A program made the translations under genes and the position numbers. Shown piece by piece: positions 7,348-17,655 of a stretch of 64,000 nucleotides of DNA. The notes below the pieces were generated by a model. It saw only the letters and a program-made list of their open reading frames with translations. It was not told the DNA's origin and made no database searches. This DNA comes from Gaiellasilicea sp963731615. Its GTDB lineage: Bacteria > Actinomycetota > Thermoleophilia > Gaiellales > Gaiellaceae. Numbering within the stretch: position 1 is the first letter of the stretch; each line of letters begins with the position of its first letter. The stretch spans positions 256,237 to 320,236 of the forward strand of contig CAVSWD010000005.1 in the NCBI GenBank assembly GCA_963731615.1, written 5' to 3'.

Positions 7348-9606
7348 CTACGGCGTGCCGTCGCCTGGGCAGGGTGTGACGAGGAACCTCGCATCCTCGG
7401 GCTTGGGCTGCTTCTGGCCAGCGTCGGCTCCGAGACTCGAGTATTCGTCAACGAAGACGTCCGACTGCTCGCAGATGGGGTTGCGCCCCGCCTGCGGCCC
7501 GGCTCCGCCGGCCGGCCCACCGGACGAGCGGCCGTTGCGCGCGTCCGTCCAGTAGCCGTAGGCCTTCGAGTCGTTCGGCGTCACGGCGACGTTGTTGTAG
7601 TCGCCCGCGAAGATCCCGGCCCGGAACGTGTAGTCGAAGTTCGACGGCACGTCCTGGATTCCGAAGTTGTGCAGGCTCCCAAGGAACGTGGGGCCTTGAC
7701 CCGGAACCGGATCCGCACCGGGGTCGACCGGGGCGGTCGGCTGAGCGACCGTCACCGCACCCGGCGCCAGGCACTCGCGCGAGTTCGCGTTCTTGACCTC
7801 GCACTGCGCCCCCCACGTCCAGACGAGGTAGTTCCCCGGGCTGCCGATCGGCGCAGCGCGGCTCGTCGGCCACTCGCCGAGGACGGAGTTCACGTCCAGC
7901 CGGCGGTCGTGGAAGATGATGTTCAGGTGCCCGAAGTCGTTGATATCGACCCACGGCCACCACTGGTCGGCACCGAAGCTGCCGTCGCACGGCCCCGAGA
8001 ACGGGTTCGCACTGGTACCGCCGAAGCCGATCGACCCGGGAGGCCGCAGGCAGTCGCGGCCGCTCCCGAACCCGAACTGATCCGGGCCCGCAGTCAGCTG
8101 CGACCGGTCGTTGTTCACCCGTGTCGGCCCGATCCACGTCGAGCCGCCGTCCAGCGACTTGAACAGGAAGATGTCGGCGTTCGAGCTGTAGACCGTTCCG
8201 TTGCGGTTGTCCGAGAAGACCATGTACAGGTCGTCTGCGAACGCACCGCCACGGCGATCGGCGACGACATTGCCGCCGGCGTTGGAGCGGAAGCAGGTGT
8301 TCGTGTAGACGATTCGACTTTGCTGCTGACCACGAGCTGCACAATCCACACGGCCGCTGACGTTCGAGCGCGGGAAGTTGACGTCGTAGACCGGCGTGAT
8401 GAAGAACGGACCCTGGTAGGTGTTGCCACCATCCTGCGAGCGAACCGCAAGGTACTGGTTCTCATCCGGCGTGTTGAAGTTCTCGAAGACGACATAGAGG
8501 TGCCCCGTCTGGGGACTCACCGTCGGCGTCGAGAACTGGTTCGAGTCGCAGTTGTTCGCGACTCCGAAGGCGCAGAACGCCGCGCTGCCGCTGATCACCT
8601 TCGGCTGCGACCACGAGCGAGCCTGGTCGTCGGAGTGGCTTTCCATGATGTTCGACGTCGTCGCGGTGAACCTCGTCCATGTCACGTAGACGCGGTCCGG
8701 GCTGATCGGCCGCGAGCCGCAGGGTGTCACCGCGTGTGCGGCGTCGTAGCACACCGGCGCAACGCCTGCCGGGCGCGGACCTGCGGCGATGTACTCCTTG
8801 TCCTCGAACGGAACGCTGCTGTTGATGAGGACGTCGTTGTCGCGGTTGAACGCGATGACGCCGTCCCCCGGCATGCGCGGATCGCCCGGGCCGCCGCACG
8901 CCGGCGTCGTGACCGGGTCGACGATGCAGGCGCGGCTCCACGTGTAGCCGCCGTTCGTCGACCGCTGCACCGTGATGCCGTTGGTGTCGTCGTCGCGGTT
9001 GAACGCGATCTGAGCGTAGTAGACGACGCCGGCGCGGTCGAAGACGATCGCCGGGTCGCCGCCGCTGACGAGGAACCCTTGCGTGGCGCCCGGGCCGGGA
9101 GCCGGACCGTTGGCCGGATTCACGGACGGGAACGGGATGATCCCGCTGTACCACGTCTGGCCGTTGTCGTTGCTGGCCGAGAAGCCGGACGAGCCGGTAC
9201 CGAGACGGTAGTCGTTTGCCCCGGCGACGATGTTCTTCTCGGCGCCCTTGGCCGGGTTCGTGTCGATGCTCGTCTCGTTCTGCGGGAAGCAGCTGTACTC
9301 CTCGTTCGTGCGCCGGTCGTCGCCTCCCTGTGAGTACTGCTCGACCGAATCCTTGGTGCGGCGGTCGAATGGCTCGCCGAAGAGCTTCTTGAGTCCGGCC
9401 TGCGGGCACTCGGTGAGCCCGGTGCCGAAATTGAAGTCCTTGAAGTCGTAGATGCCGGATGACGGCGCCGTCGGCGGCGCGGTGCCGGGCGTGTACTTCG
9501 GCACCGGGTCACCCGGGCTCTCGGCGGTCTGCGCGAAGCCGCCACCAGAGCTCAGTCCGATCGCGGCGGTCGCCGCGAGCGCAAGCATTACGAGCAAGCG
9601 CTTCAT
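7348..9606 (-). CDS. Secreted sialidase-like (Asp-box/BNR repeat) beta-propeller protein
   Basis: 752 residues with an N-terminal signal peptide (residues 1-25, hydrophobic LLVMLALAATAAIGL, cleavage near GFAQ). At least five Asp-box motifs of the form S-x-D/N-x-G-x-T-W are visible ('SNDNGQTWYSG', 'STNGGYTWSRA', 'SDDQARSWSQP', 'SQDGGNTYQGP', 'SLDGGSTWIGP'), each followed by a 'D/P-P...' strand with 'VYV.W'-type strands between, which marks a six-bladed sialidase-type propeller. I cannot identify a catalytic arginine triad, so glycosidase activity is not claimed. It may bind or cleave extracellular polymer. ATG 9604-9606 is preceded by an AGAGGGGG ribosome site. Confidence 0.75.
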   Translation of the reverse strand: MKRLLVMLALAATAAIGLSSGGGFAQTAESPGDPVPKYTPGTAPPTAPSSGIYDFKDFNFGTGLTECPQAGLKKLFGEPFDRRTKDSVEQYSQGGDDRRTNEEYSCFPQNETSIDTNPAKGAEKNIVAGANDYRLGTGSSGFSASNDNGQTWYSGIIPFPSVNPANGPAPGPGATQGFLVSGGDPAIVFDRAGVVYYAQIAFNRDDDTNGITVQRSTNGGYTWSRACIVDPVTTPACGGPGDPRMPGDGVIAFNRDNDVLINSSVPFEDKEYIAAGPRPAGVAPVCYDAAHAVTPCGSRPISPDRVYVTWTRFTATTSNIMESHSDDQARSWSQPKVISGSAAFCAFGVANNCDSNQFSTPTVSPQTGHLYVVFENFNTPDENQYLAVRSQDGGNTYQGPFFITPVYDVNFPRSNVSGRVDCAARGQQQSRIVYTNTCFRSNAGGNVVADRRGGAFADDLYMVFSDNRNGTVYSSNADIFLFKSLDGGSTWIGPTRVNNDRSQLTAGPDQFGFGSGRDCLRPPGSIGFGGTSANPFSGPCDGSFGADQWWPWVDINDFGHLNIIFHDRRLDVNSVLGEWPTSRAAPIGSPGNYLVWTWGAQCEVKNANSRECLAPGAVTVAQPTAPVDPGADPVPGQGPTFLGSLHNFGIQDVPSNFDYTFRAGIFAGDYNNVAVTPNDSKAYGYWTDARNGRSSGGPAGGAGPQAGRNPICEQSDVFVDEYSSLGADAGQKQPKPEDARFLVTPCPGDGTP

Positions 9607-9700
9607 CGATCCCCCTCTCTTGGTCCCGGAACCCCCTGCTCCAGGAGATGCGGGACCATAAACCGACTCGGTGCAATCATGCGGCGGTAACCGAAGCCGC

Positions 9701-10287
9701 CTAGTTACCAGCGTCTTCGAGGCGCTGCTGCTGCCTCCGCGCCAACGCCTCGACGTCTGCCGGCGCGAGTTTTCCCGAGAAGCCGTTCGCCGTCACGGCA
9801 GCGACGACGTTCCGCTCGCGCCAGACGATCGTCACCGTTGCGAGCTCGCCGGGCTCGCTGGAGGCCGCCAGCAGGCGCGCGTCTTCACCGAGCTCGACAG
9901 CTTCGACCGGCTGCGACGAGGTGGCGCTCTGCTCGAGAGCGTCGACCGCGGCGTCGAAGTCCTGCTCGGCGCCGGACACTGCGGCGAACAGATCGGCCCG
10001 CGACTCGACCACGAGCGGGCCCGCGGTCGCCGCCGATCCGGGGCGCCGATACCGTGCCTTCCAGCCGCCCTGGCGGTCGAACCGCGCTGCGTCGGCCCGC
10101 GGCCCCGGCGGCGCGTCCGCGCGTAGCTGGCGCCCCTCGTCGAACTGAGCCCACCCCTGCGCGAGGTCGGCGGGCTTGAGCACGAGCTGCGGCAGCTGCG
10201 ACTCCCTGCAGGAGCTGCTCGTCGTCGCCGGCGCAGCCCGCGCCAACGCTCGCGACGAGCAAGAACAGCGTTACGAGCCGGAGCGCG

Positions 10288-10304
<17 letters not shown>
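9701..10304 (-). CDS. Putative lipoprotein of unknown function, frame broken after the lipobox
   Basis: A GTG at 10302-10304 opens 'VARVASALRLVTLFLLVASV' followed by GAGC, a lipoprotein signal peptide whose lipobox cysteine is at residue 24. A one-base frame change near 10205 then joins it to a 165-residue mature domain ('LPQLVLKPADLAQGWAQFD...'), rich in Ala, Glu and Arg, with 'VTIVWRERNVVAAVTANGF' strands near the end. The 'L.L.P.DL..G' opening resembles actinobacterial lipoproteins of unknown function. The 5' end overlaps the 3' end of fumC by 17 bp, so the two may be co-transcribed. Confidence 0.6.
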
Positions 10305-11628
<1,324 letters not shown>

Positions 11629-11639
11629 GGGGAAGCAGT

Positions 11640-12425
11640 CTACCCGGGGTCGAACGCTGTTCTCAGCGCGTCGGCAGGCGCACCGCGCTCGCTGTAGCGG
11701 GACGTCCCCTCGTCGCGGAGCTCCTCTCCGCCGGTGAGCAGAGCGCCGTAGGCGGCGTTTGCAAGCGCACCTCCGGTGGAGACACGCCGGACGCCCGTTG
11801 CGGCGAGCTCGGAGACGTTCGGACCGTTCGGCAACGCGAGCACGTTCACCGGGATGCCGACCTCCTCGACGACCCTCGAGATCGAGGCGAGATCGGCGAG
11901 GCCGGGCGCGTAGACGACGTCTGCGCCGGCGTCCCGGTAGGCGAGCAGTCGCGCGATCGTGTCGTCGAGGTCATGGATCCCGTGGAGGTGGTTCTCCGCC
12001 CGGGCGGTGAGGACGAGCGACGTCGCCTCGGCGGCGACCGCGACGCGCTCGGCAGCGGCCTCGATCGCGACGATCGCATCCGTCGCCGGGTCGTAATCCT
12101 CGATCGAGCAGCCGGCTGCACCGGCCTCGGCGAGCATGCGTACGGTCTCCGCGACGCCGCCAGGCTCGTCGGGGAAGCAGCGCTCGCTGTCGACGTTGAG
12201 CGGCAGCGGTGTCACGGCGGCGAGCTGCCCCACGTGCGCAAGGAGCTCGTCCCGCGTCACCTGCATGTCGAGCTTGCCGAGCGACCAGGCGAGACCGGCG
12301 CTCGTCGTCGCGAGCGCCTCGAACCCCAGCGACGCGAGCAGCTTCGCCGAGCCGACGTCCCACGGGTTCGGCATCACGAAGATCCCGTCGCGATGAAGCT
12401 CTCGAAAGCGTTCCACCGCGGCCAC
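11640..12425 (-). CDS. Isocitrate lyase / PEP mutase superfamily enzyme
   Basis: About 261 residues. The sequence carries the (beta/alpha)8 barrel marks of the PEP mutase/ICL superfamily: 'FVMPNPWDVGSAKLLASLGFEALATTSAG', 'PLNVDSERCFPDEPGGVAETV', 'AAGCSIEDYDP' and 'LTARAENHLHG', where the first two acidic strands and the ED pair normally hold Mg2+ and the 2-oxo substrate. The K-K-C-G-H catalytic loop of true isocitrate lyase is absent, so a carboxy-PEP mutase, oxaloacetase or 2-methylisocitrate-type lyase is as likely. I prefer GTG 12423-12425, which has a GAGG about 10 bases upstream, over the GTG at 12456-12458. Confidence 0.8.
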   Translation of the reverse strand: MAAVERFRELHRDGIFVMPNPWDVGSAKLLASLGFEALATTSAGLAWSLGKLDMQVTRDELLAHVGQLAAVTPLPLNVDSERCFPDEPGGVAETVRMLAEAGAAGCSIEDYDPATDAIVAIEAAAERVAVAAEATSLVLTARAENHLHGIHDLDDTIARLLAYRDAGADVVYAPGLADLASISRVVEEVGIPVNVLALPNGPNVSELAATGVRRVSTGGALANAAYGALLTGGEELRDEGTSRYSERGAPADALRTAFDPG

Positions 12426-12465
12426 GTGAAAGAGGCTACCTCTCCACGCCCCCGACACTGAATCC

Positions 12466-12540
12466 GCCGCCGAAGGCGGCCCTTCAGGGGTTTGCGCGAC
12501 CTGGGATCCGCTCCTGCGGATCCCAGGTCATGCGACGGCA
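12466..12540 (+). repeat. Two-hairpin interspersed palindromic element, copy A
   Basis: Hairpin 1 is GCCGCC-GAA-GGCGGC (12466-12480). A linker CCTTCAGGGGTTTGCGCG follows, then hairpin 2, ACCTGGGATCCGC-TCCT-GCGGATCCCAGGT (12499-12528), with a 13-bp perfect stem. Copies B (42501) and C (46700, opposite strand) share the same order: GC hairpin with short GAA/GCA loop, an AGGGG/AGGGA-ATCTT-GCGCGA linker, and a hairpin centred on ATCCGC-N4-GCGGAT. Here it lies between the 3' end of tRNA-Phe and the PEP-mutase-type gene. Confidence 0.65.
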
Positions 12541-12545
12541 AGACA

Positions 12546-12618
12546 TGGCGAGAGCCGGACTTGAACCGGCGACACCACGGTTTTCAGCCGTGTGCTCTAC
12601 CAACTGAGCTACCTCGCC
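12546..12618 (-). tRNA. tRNA-Phe (anticodon GAA)
   Basis: 73 nt on the minus strand. The four arms fold as expected: acceptor GGCGAGG/TCTCGCC, D-arm GCTC-AGTTGGTA-GAGC, anticodon stem CACGG/CCGTG with loop CTGAAAA (anticodon GAA), and T-arm GCCGG-TTCAAGT-CCGGC. Discriminator base A; the CCA end is not encoded. Confidence 0.97.
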
Positions 12619-12655
12619 TCGGGGCCGAGGGATTGTAGCGAGTAGGTTTTCCGCC

Positions 12656-13558
12656 GTGGCTGCAGGCAAGCAGGTCGCGATCATCGGCGCGGCTCTCGAC
12701 CTCGGCGCCGGCCGGCGCGGCGTCGACATGGGGCCATCCGCGATCCGGTATGCCGGATTGCACGAGCGGCTGACCGCGATCGGCTACGACTGCCTCGACT
12801 GGGGCGACGTCGAGACGGCCGTGCTCGAGGCGACGCAGGTGACGGACGAGAGCGCCCGCTACCTGCCCGAGATCAAGGCTGCGTGCGGCCGCGTCGCGCG
12901 CCTGGTCGGACTGGCGCTGGAGCAGAACGCCCTTCCGCTCGTGCTGGGCGGCGACCACTCGGTCGCGCTCGGCACGCTCGGCGGGCTGGCTCAGGCGAGC
13001 GGCATCGGTGGAGTGCTCTGGATCGATGCGCACGGTGACCTGAACACACCCGAGTCCTCACCGACCGGCAACGTGCACGGGATGCCGCTCGCGGCCGCGA
13101 TCGGTCTCGGCGACGAGCGCTTCGACAGCGACCTGTGGACGCTGCCCGCCGTCGACCCCAACCGCGTCGCCCTCGTCGGCCTCCGCTCGACCGACTCCCG
13201 CGAGCGCCAGCGGATCCGCGAGCTCGGGATCAAGGCGTACACGATGAGCGACATCGACCGGATCGGGATCGAGCGGGCGGTCCGCGAGTCGCTGACGCAC
13301 ATCGCCGGGCCGGGCTTCGTGCACGTCTCGCTGGACATGGACGCGCTCGATCCGGAGGTCGCGCCAGGCGTCGGCACGCCGATCCGGGGCGGCCTGTCCT
13401 ACCGGGAGGCGCACCTCGCGCTCGAGCTCGTGGCGGAATCGGGGCTCGCCGGGTCGCTCGAGGTGGTCGAGGTGAACCCGATCCTCGACCGCGAGAACGC
13501 GACCGCCTCACTCGCCGTCGAGCTCGTCGCCAGCGCGCTCGGCAAGACGATCCTCTAG
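12656..13558 (+). CDS. rocF: Arginase
   Basis: 300 residues. Hydrolyses L-arginine to ornithine and urea with a binuclear Mn centre. All ligands are visible: GGDHS (H101), DAHGD (D124, H126, D128) and SLDMDALDP (D227, D229). 'GRRGVDMGPSAIRYAGL' near the N-terminus and 'EVNPILDRENATA' near the C-terminus favour arginase over agmatinase or formiminoglutamase. GTG start at 12656, 38 bp from the divergently oriented tRNA-Phe. The last four bases overlap the 3' end of the convergent methyltransferase gene. Confidence 0.93.
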   Translation: MAAGKQVAIIGAALDLGAGRRGVDMGPSAIRYAGLHERLTAIGYDCLDWGDVETAVLEATQVTDESARYLPEIKAACGRVARLVGLALEQNALPLVLGGDHSVALGTLGGLAQASGIGGVLWIDAHGDLNTPESSPTGNVHGMPLAAAIGLGDERFDSDLWTLPAVDPNRVALVGLRSTDSRERQRIRELGIKAYTMSDIDRIGIERAVRESLTHIAGPGFVHVSLDMDALDPEVAPGVGTPIRGGLSYREAHLALELVAESGLAGSLEVVEVNPILDRENATASLAVELVASALGKTIL

Positions 13559-14349
13559 CGGGCGCTCGTCACGAGCGCGAGGCCGGGCAGCACGTAGCCG
13601 CTCTCCGTCCGGTACGGCTCGAGCCGGGCCTCTGCGGCACCGTCGACCTCCACTCGCGTGGCGTCGTCGAGCGTCGCCAGCAGCTCCCGCAGCGAGGACG
13701 CGAGCTTCGGAACGACGCTGCGATACTCGGCCCAGTCGGCGAACCGGAACTCGAGCTCCACCTCCTCGACCGCGACCTCGTCGAAGCCGGCTCCACGCAC
13801 GAGCGGCTCGATCTGGTCACGCTCCGCGAGAGCGAACTGACCGGGCTCTCCGGGCACCGGCGGCTCCTGCAATCCGCGTTCGAGCAGCACCGGCCCGTAG
13901 GCAGTCGCCCAGGGATTGCGCCTGGCGGGAGCCCAGGTCGCGAACGCCAGCCGGCCCTGCGGACGGAGGACGCGGCGGGTCTCGCTCAGGGCGAGTGCCG
14001 GATCGGGCACGAGCATGTAGCCGAAGCGCGAGACGACTCCGTCGACGCTCCCGTCCGGCAGGTCGATCGCCTGCATGTCCATCGCCCGGTGCTCGGCATT
14101 CGGGATCCGGAGCCGCGCCGCCGCCTCGACCATCGCAGGCGACAGGTCGGTCGAGATCACGGTCGCGACGCGGGGGGCGAGCGCCTCGGTGAGGTCACCG
14201 GTGCCGCTCGCGAGCTCGAGCACCGTGTCTCCGGGCTGCGGCGAGAGCGCCTCGACGAGCGCCGTCGTGACCGGCGCGTTGGCGACAGCGAGCCGCTCGC
14301 GCTCGGCCTCCCACGGCTGCGGCCGCGGCGTCCCACCGCCGCCTGACAT
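13555..14349 (-). CDS. SAM-dependent class I methyltransferase
   Basis: 264 residues. UbiE/Methyltransf_11-type Rossmann fold: motif I 'VLELASGTGDLTEALA' at about residues 43-58, acidic strand 2 end 'VISTDLSPAMVEAA', motif 'MDMQAIDLPDGSVDGVVSRFGYMLVPDP' and post-motif 'RVLRPQGRLAFATWAP'. The C-terminal 100 residues vary and would set substrate. It lies 12 bp downstream of the LLM oxidoreductase gene on the same strand and may belong with it. It is of the same broad type as the methyltransferases at 32713 and 33485. Substrate unknown. Confidence 0.8.
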   Translation of the reverse strand: MSGGGGTPRPQPWEAERERLAVANAPVTTALVEALSPQPGDTVLELASGTGDLTEALAPRVATVISTDLSPAMVEAAARLRIPNAEHRAMDMQAIDLPDGSVDGVVSRFGYMLVPDPALALSETRRVLRPQGRLAFATWAPARRNPWATAYGPVLLERGLQEPPVPGEPGQFALAERDQIEPLVRGAGFDEVAVEEVELEFRFADWAEYRSVVPKLASSLRELLATLDDATRVEVDGAAEARLEPYRTESGYVLPGLALVTSAR

Positions 14350-14361
14350 CGTCCGTCGTCG

Positions 14362-15381
14362 CTACGCGGCAACCCCGCTGAACTGCGGCAGGATGTCGCG
14401 ACCGTATGTCTCGAGGATCTCTTCCTGGCCGTGGGTCATCAGGTAGATGTTGAACTGGTCGACGCCGATCGACTCGAGCTCGCGCAGCTTCGCGATCGCC
14501 TGCTCGGTGGTGCCGAGGACGCAGAAGCGGTCGCAGATCTCGTCGGTGACGAACTCGCCGTGCTTGGCGCCGACGCGGGAGTGCTCGTTGTAGTCGTAGA
14601 ACTTGCGCGCCTCGACGTAGTCGGTGAGCACCTGGGGCACGACGGAGCCGTCGGTGCCGTAGCGGTCGATCAGGTCCTGGACGTGGTTCGAGACCATCGC
14701 CGGGAACCAGCGCACCTGCTCGCGCGCGTCGGCGAGGTCGTCCGAGATGTGGCTCGGCGCGCTGACGATGCACTTGAGCGCTGCCGGGTCGCGTCCCGCC
14801 TCCTCGGCCGCCGCGCGGGCGGTGTCCATGATCCACTGGATGATGTCCGGGTCGGCGAGCTGGATGATGACGCCGTCGCCCTGCCGGCCGGCGACCGCCA
14901 GCGCCTTGGGGCCGTAGCCGGCGACGTGCATCTCGATCTCGGGCAGCTCCGGCCGCACCCACTTGAGCTGCAGCTCCTTGTCGTTCCAGAGCACCTCCTT
15001 ACCGTTCATGAACGGCTTCACCATCTTCAGCGCTTCCTCGAAGTCGGCGACCTTCATCGGCTTGCGGCCGACGTAGCGCACCGACGAGTCGCCTCGCCCG
15101 ACGCCCATGATCATGCGGCCGTTCGAGATGTCCTGGAGCGTGGCGTACGCGCTCGCGAGCACCGTCGGGTCGCGGATGGCCGGGTTCGTGACCATGTGGC
15201 CGAGCTTGATCGTCGAGGTCTGGTCGGCGAGGAGCGCCATCACCGGCATCGACTCCTGCCAGAGCACGTGCGAATCGTAGGTCCAGCCGTACTCGAAGCC
15301 CTGCGACTCGGCGAGCTTCGTCAGCTCGATCAGGCGCTGGTACGGCGGGTCGGGCAGGACGGTGACGCCGAAGCTGAGCAA
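14362..15381 (-). CDS. LLM-class (F420-dependent type) oxidoreductase
   Basis: About 339 residues of luciferase-like TIM barrel: 'VTLPDPPYQRL-like' opening (LSFGVTVLPDPPYQRLIEL), 'AESQGFEYGWTYDSHVLWQES', 'TSTIKLGHMVTNPAIRDPTV', 'GRMIMGVGRGDSS' and 'VAGYGPKALAVAGRQGDGVI'. The GxGxGxS and 'GPKALxVAG' marks are those of F420-dependent family members. I prefer TTG 15379-15381 behind a GGGGG box; a longer frame to 15480 has an unlikely N-terminus. Head-to-tail with the amidohydrolase and near the dihydropyrimidinase, so I infer a role in oxidoreduction of a ring-ureide or pyrimidine. It resembles a subfamily (TIGR03842-like) that I recall beside dihydropyrimidinase genes. Confidence 0.8.
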   Translation of the reverse strand: MLSFGVTVLPDPPYQRLIELTKLAESQGFEYGWTYDSHVLWQESMPVMALLADQTSTIKLGHMVTNPAIRDPTVLASAYATLQDISNGRMIMGVGRGDSSVRYVGRKPMKVADFEEALKMVKPFMNGKEVLWNDKELQLKWVRPELPEIEMHVAGYGPKALAVAGRQGDGVIIQLADPDIIQWIMDTARAAAEEAGRDPAALKCIVSAPSHISDDLADAREQVRWFPAMVSNHVQDLIDRYGTDGSVVPQVLTDYVEARKFYDYNEHSRVGAKHGEFVTDEICDRFCVLGTTEQAIAKLRELESIGVDQFNIYLMTHGQEEILETYGRDILPQFSGVAA

Positions 15382-15457
15382 TTCAGAACCCCCGGACTCG
15401 GGTGCAGGGAAAGAGGCATTCTCGCGCGAATCCCCGCGCGTCGCAATGTCGCTGCTG

Positions 15458-16698
15458 CTACGCGACGCGGAGCCAGGCAAGCGTCTTCGTCGCCAACCGG
15501 TCGAGCGCCTGCACGGCCAGCTCGAGGTGCTCCGGCTTCGTGTCCTCGAGCTTCGTGTGGCTGAGGCCGCGGAGGCTCTGGACGAAGACCATCACGGTGG
15601 GCACGCCTGCGCGTGAGACCTCGGCTGCGTCGTGGAGCGGGCCGCTCGGGAGCCGGTGCGAGGTGCCTGCGATCTCGCGAATCGACTCGTCCGCGAAGCC
15701 GATCAGCGTCTCGTCGAAGAGGATCGGCTCGATCTGCCAGATCCGCTCGTACTCGACCTCGATCTTCTCCTCCTGCGCGAAGCGCTCGCATGCCGCGCGC
15801 ACCTGCTCCCACATCGAGGCGAGCTTCGCAGCGTCGAGATGGCGCATGTCGAGCAGCTGCTCGGCCGTCTCGACGACCGACGTGACGATCCCGGGCTTGC
15901 AGGTGACGCCGCCGCTCGTGAGGACGGCGCCGTCGCCGACACGCGCTGCGATCACGCGCAGCTCGAGCGCGAGCTTCGCCGCTCCGGCGAGGGCATCGCG
16001 GCGCTGATCCATCGGCGTCGAGCCGGCGTGCGCGGCCTGGCCGCGCCAGGTGATCCGGTGGCGCTCGACCCCGAAAGTCCCGAGCACGGCGCCGAGCGGG
16101 AGATCCATCGACTCGAGCACCGGCCCCTGCTCGATGTGCAGCTCCAGGTAGGCGGCGGCGGTCTCGAGCTGGGAGCGAGCCTCGAGCGCGCGATCGAGGT
16201 CGACGCCGTGCTCGCGGAGCGCGTCCGGCAGCGAGACGCCGTCGCGGTCGGCAAGCTCCCGAAGCTCGTCCTGGTCGGCCATCGAGCCTGCAGCGGCCGA
16301 CGAGCCGAACAGGGAGCGGCCGAAGCGGGCGCCTTCCTCGTCGGCCCAGTTGACGAGCCGAACGGTCACGGGCGGCGTGCCCTCCTCGGCGATCCGCCGC
16401 ACACCTCGACCGCGGCAACGACGTTGAGGCAGCCGTCGAGCCAGCCGCCGTTCGGAACGGAATCGATGTGCCCGCCCAGCAGGACCGCGCGCTCCGAGTC
16501 CCCGCGGAGCGTCCACCACTGGTTGCCGGCCTCGTCGACCTCGTACCCGAGCGGCAGGCCCTCGAGCTTGGTCACGAGCCACGCCTGTGCGGCCACCCAG
16601 GTGGGCGTCCAGGCGACTCGCTGCGCGCCGTTCTCGTCGCCGGTCAGCTCGCGCAGCTCGCGCAGCTCCTCGACGGCGCGTGACGGGTCGAGCGGCAT
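15458..16698 (-). CDS. N-carbamoyl-amino-acid amidohydrolase / allantoate amidohydrolase (M20 family), frame broken
   Basis: M20-type metal amidase that opens N-carbamoyl compounds (beta-ureidopropionate, N-carbamoyl amino acids or allantoate) to amino acid, CO2 and ammonia. Seen: 'LLGGHIDSVPNGGWLDG' (first His and bridging Asp), after a one-base loss near 16397 'VRLVNWADEEGARFGRSLFGS' (general-base Glu pair), 'ELHIEQGPVLE' (His ligand), 'GQAAHAGSTPMDQRRDAL' and C-terminal 'PSGPLHDAAEVSRAGVPTVMVFV'. Restoring one base gives about 413 residues, normal for the family. ATG 16696-16698. Divergent from the ABC transporter genes across a 66-bp gap. Confidence 0.85.
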
Positions 16699-16764
16699 CG
16701 CGCGCAGCCTACGCAACCGCTTGGACCCTTTTCAAAGGAAGCCGTGTCGTGTTACAGATGAGCG

Positions 16765-17655
16765 GTGCACGCGGAGGCTGCCGAGGAGTTCGCGCTGCAT
16801 GCCGACGAGCGGCGTGCGTGGCCGTCCAACCTCCTCAAGCGCGTCGGCCTGACGCTGATCGTCCTCGCCGCGCTCTGGGCACTCTGGGAGGGCTATCGCG
16901 CGATCTGGATGGCGACCGGCTGGACGCGCCCGTTCACCGTCGACGACCTGACCATGCCGCCGATGGCCGACATCGTCAGCCGCCTCTGGGAGCCGCTCGC
17001 GGAAGGGCAGCCGCCCCTGATCCGCGACCTCGTCGACAAGGCGGTGTTCACGATGCGCGAGGCGATCGCCGGCTTCCTGCTCGGCGGCGTGATCGGCTTC
17101 ACGATCGGCGTCGTCCTGCACCAGTCGCGGCTGCTGCGGCGCGGCTTCCTGCCCTACGTGGTCGCCTCGCAGACCGTCCCGATCCTGGCGATCGCGCCGA
17201 TGGTCGTGATCTGGCTCGGCGGCAAGGGCCTGCCGATCTGGATGCCGGTCGCCGTGATCGCGGCCTACCTCACGTTCTTCCCGGTCGCGATCAACACGCT
17301 CCGCGGGCTCGACTCGGCCGAGCCGCAGGCGCTCGAGCTGATGCGCTCGTACGCGGCCTCTTCGTGGGACGTGCTCTGGAAAGTCAAGTTCCCTTCCTCG
17401 CTGCCCTACATCTTCACGGCCCTGAAGATCTCGGCGACCGCGTCGGTCGTCGGCGCGATCATCGGCGAGCTGCCGTCGTCGATCCAGGACGGGCTGGGCG
17501 GAGCGATCCTGAACTTCAACCAGTACTACTCGCTCGACCCGGCCGCGCTCTGGGCGACGAACATCGTCGCAGCGGTACTCGGGATCGCCTTCTTCGGCGC
17601 GGTGGTGCTCGCCGAGCACCTCGTCGTCCGCCGGGCACCGGAGCACGTCGCATGA
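16765..17655 (+). CDS. ABC transporter permease (nitrate/sulfonate/taurine-NMT1 type), first subunit
   Basis: 296 residues with about six membrane segments (first at 28-45, then a 30-residue loop, and five between 85 and 285). The EAA loop sequence ('LELMRSYAASSWDVLWKVKFPSSLPYIFTALKI', residues about 192-224) is the binding-protein-dependent permease mark that contacts the ATPase. GTG start at 16765. Stop codon overlaps the ATPase start (ATGA). Works with the ATPase, the second permease at 18491 and the NMT1-type binding protein at 19284 to import the pathway's substrate. Confidence 0.9.
   Translation: MHAEAAEEFALHADERRAWPSNLLKRVGLTLIVLAALWALWEGYRAIWMATGWTRPFTVDDLTMPPMADIVSRLWEPLAEGQPPLIRDLVDKAVFTMREAIAGFLLGGVIGFTIGVVLHQSRLLRRGFLPYVVASQTVPILAIAPMVVIWLGGKGLPIWMPVAVIAAYLTFFPVAINTLRGLDSAEPQALELMRSYAASSWDVLWKVKFPSSLPYIFTALKISATASVVGAIIGELPSSIQDGLGGAILNFNQYYSLDPAALWATNIVAAVLGIAFFGAVVLAEHLVVRRAPEHVA

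Noticed and set aside
7174..9333. Long plus-strand open frame of 719 codons opposite the Asp-box protein
   Set aside because: It is arginine- and valine-rich with no motifs, has no signal peptide or family pattern, and is the antisense shadow of a clearly coding secreted protein. Such frames are common in DNA of this GC content.
12499..12528. Hairpin 2 of copy A as a terminator for tRNA-Phe
   Set aside because: It is part of an interspersed element also found at two other unrelated places and in the other orientation here, so a simple terminator reading is not preferred.
13555..13558. Gene-end overlap of arginase with the methyltransferase as evidence for antisense control
   Set aside because: A four-base overlap of convergent stops is common in this window and needs no special explanation.
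16727..16738. CCTTTTCAAAGG as an operator before the ABC transporter operon
   Set aside because: Only five paired bases per arm and no regulator gene nearby; too weak to report as a site.
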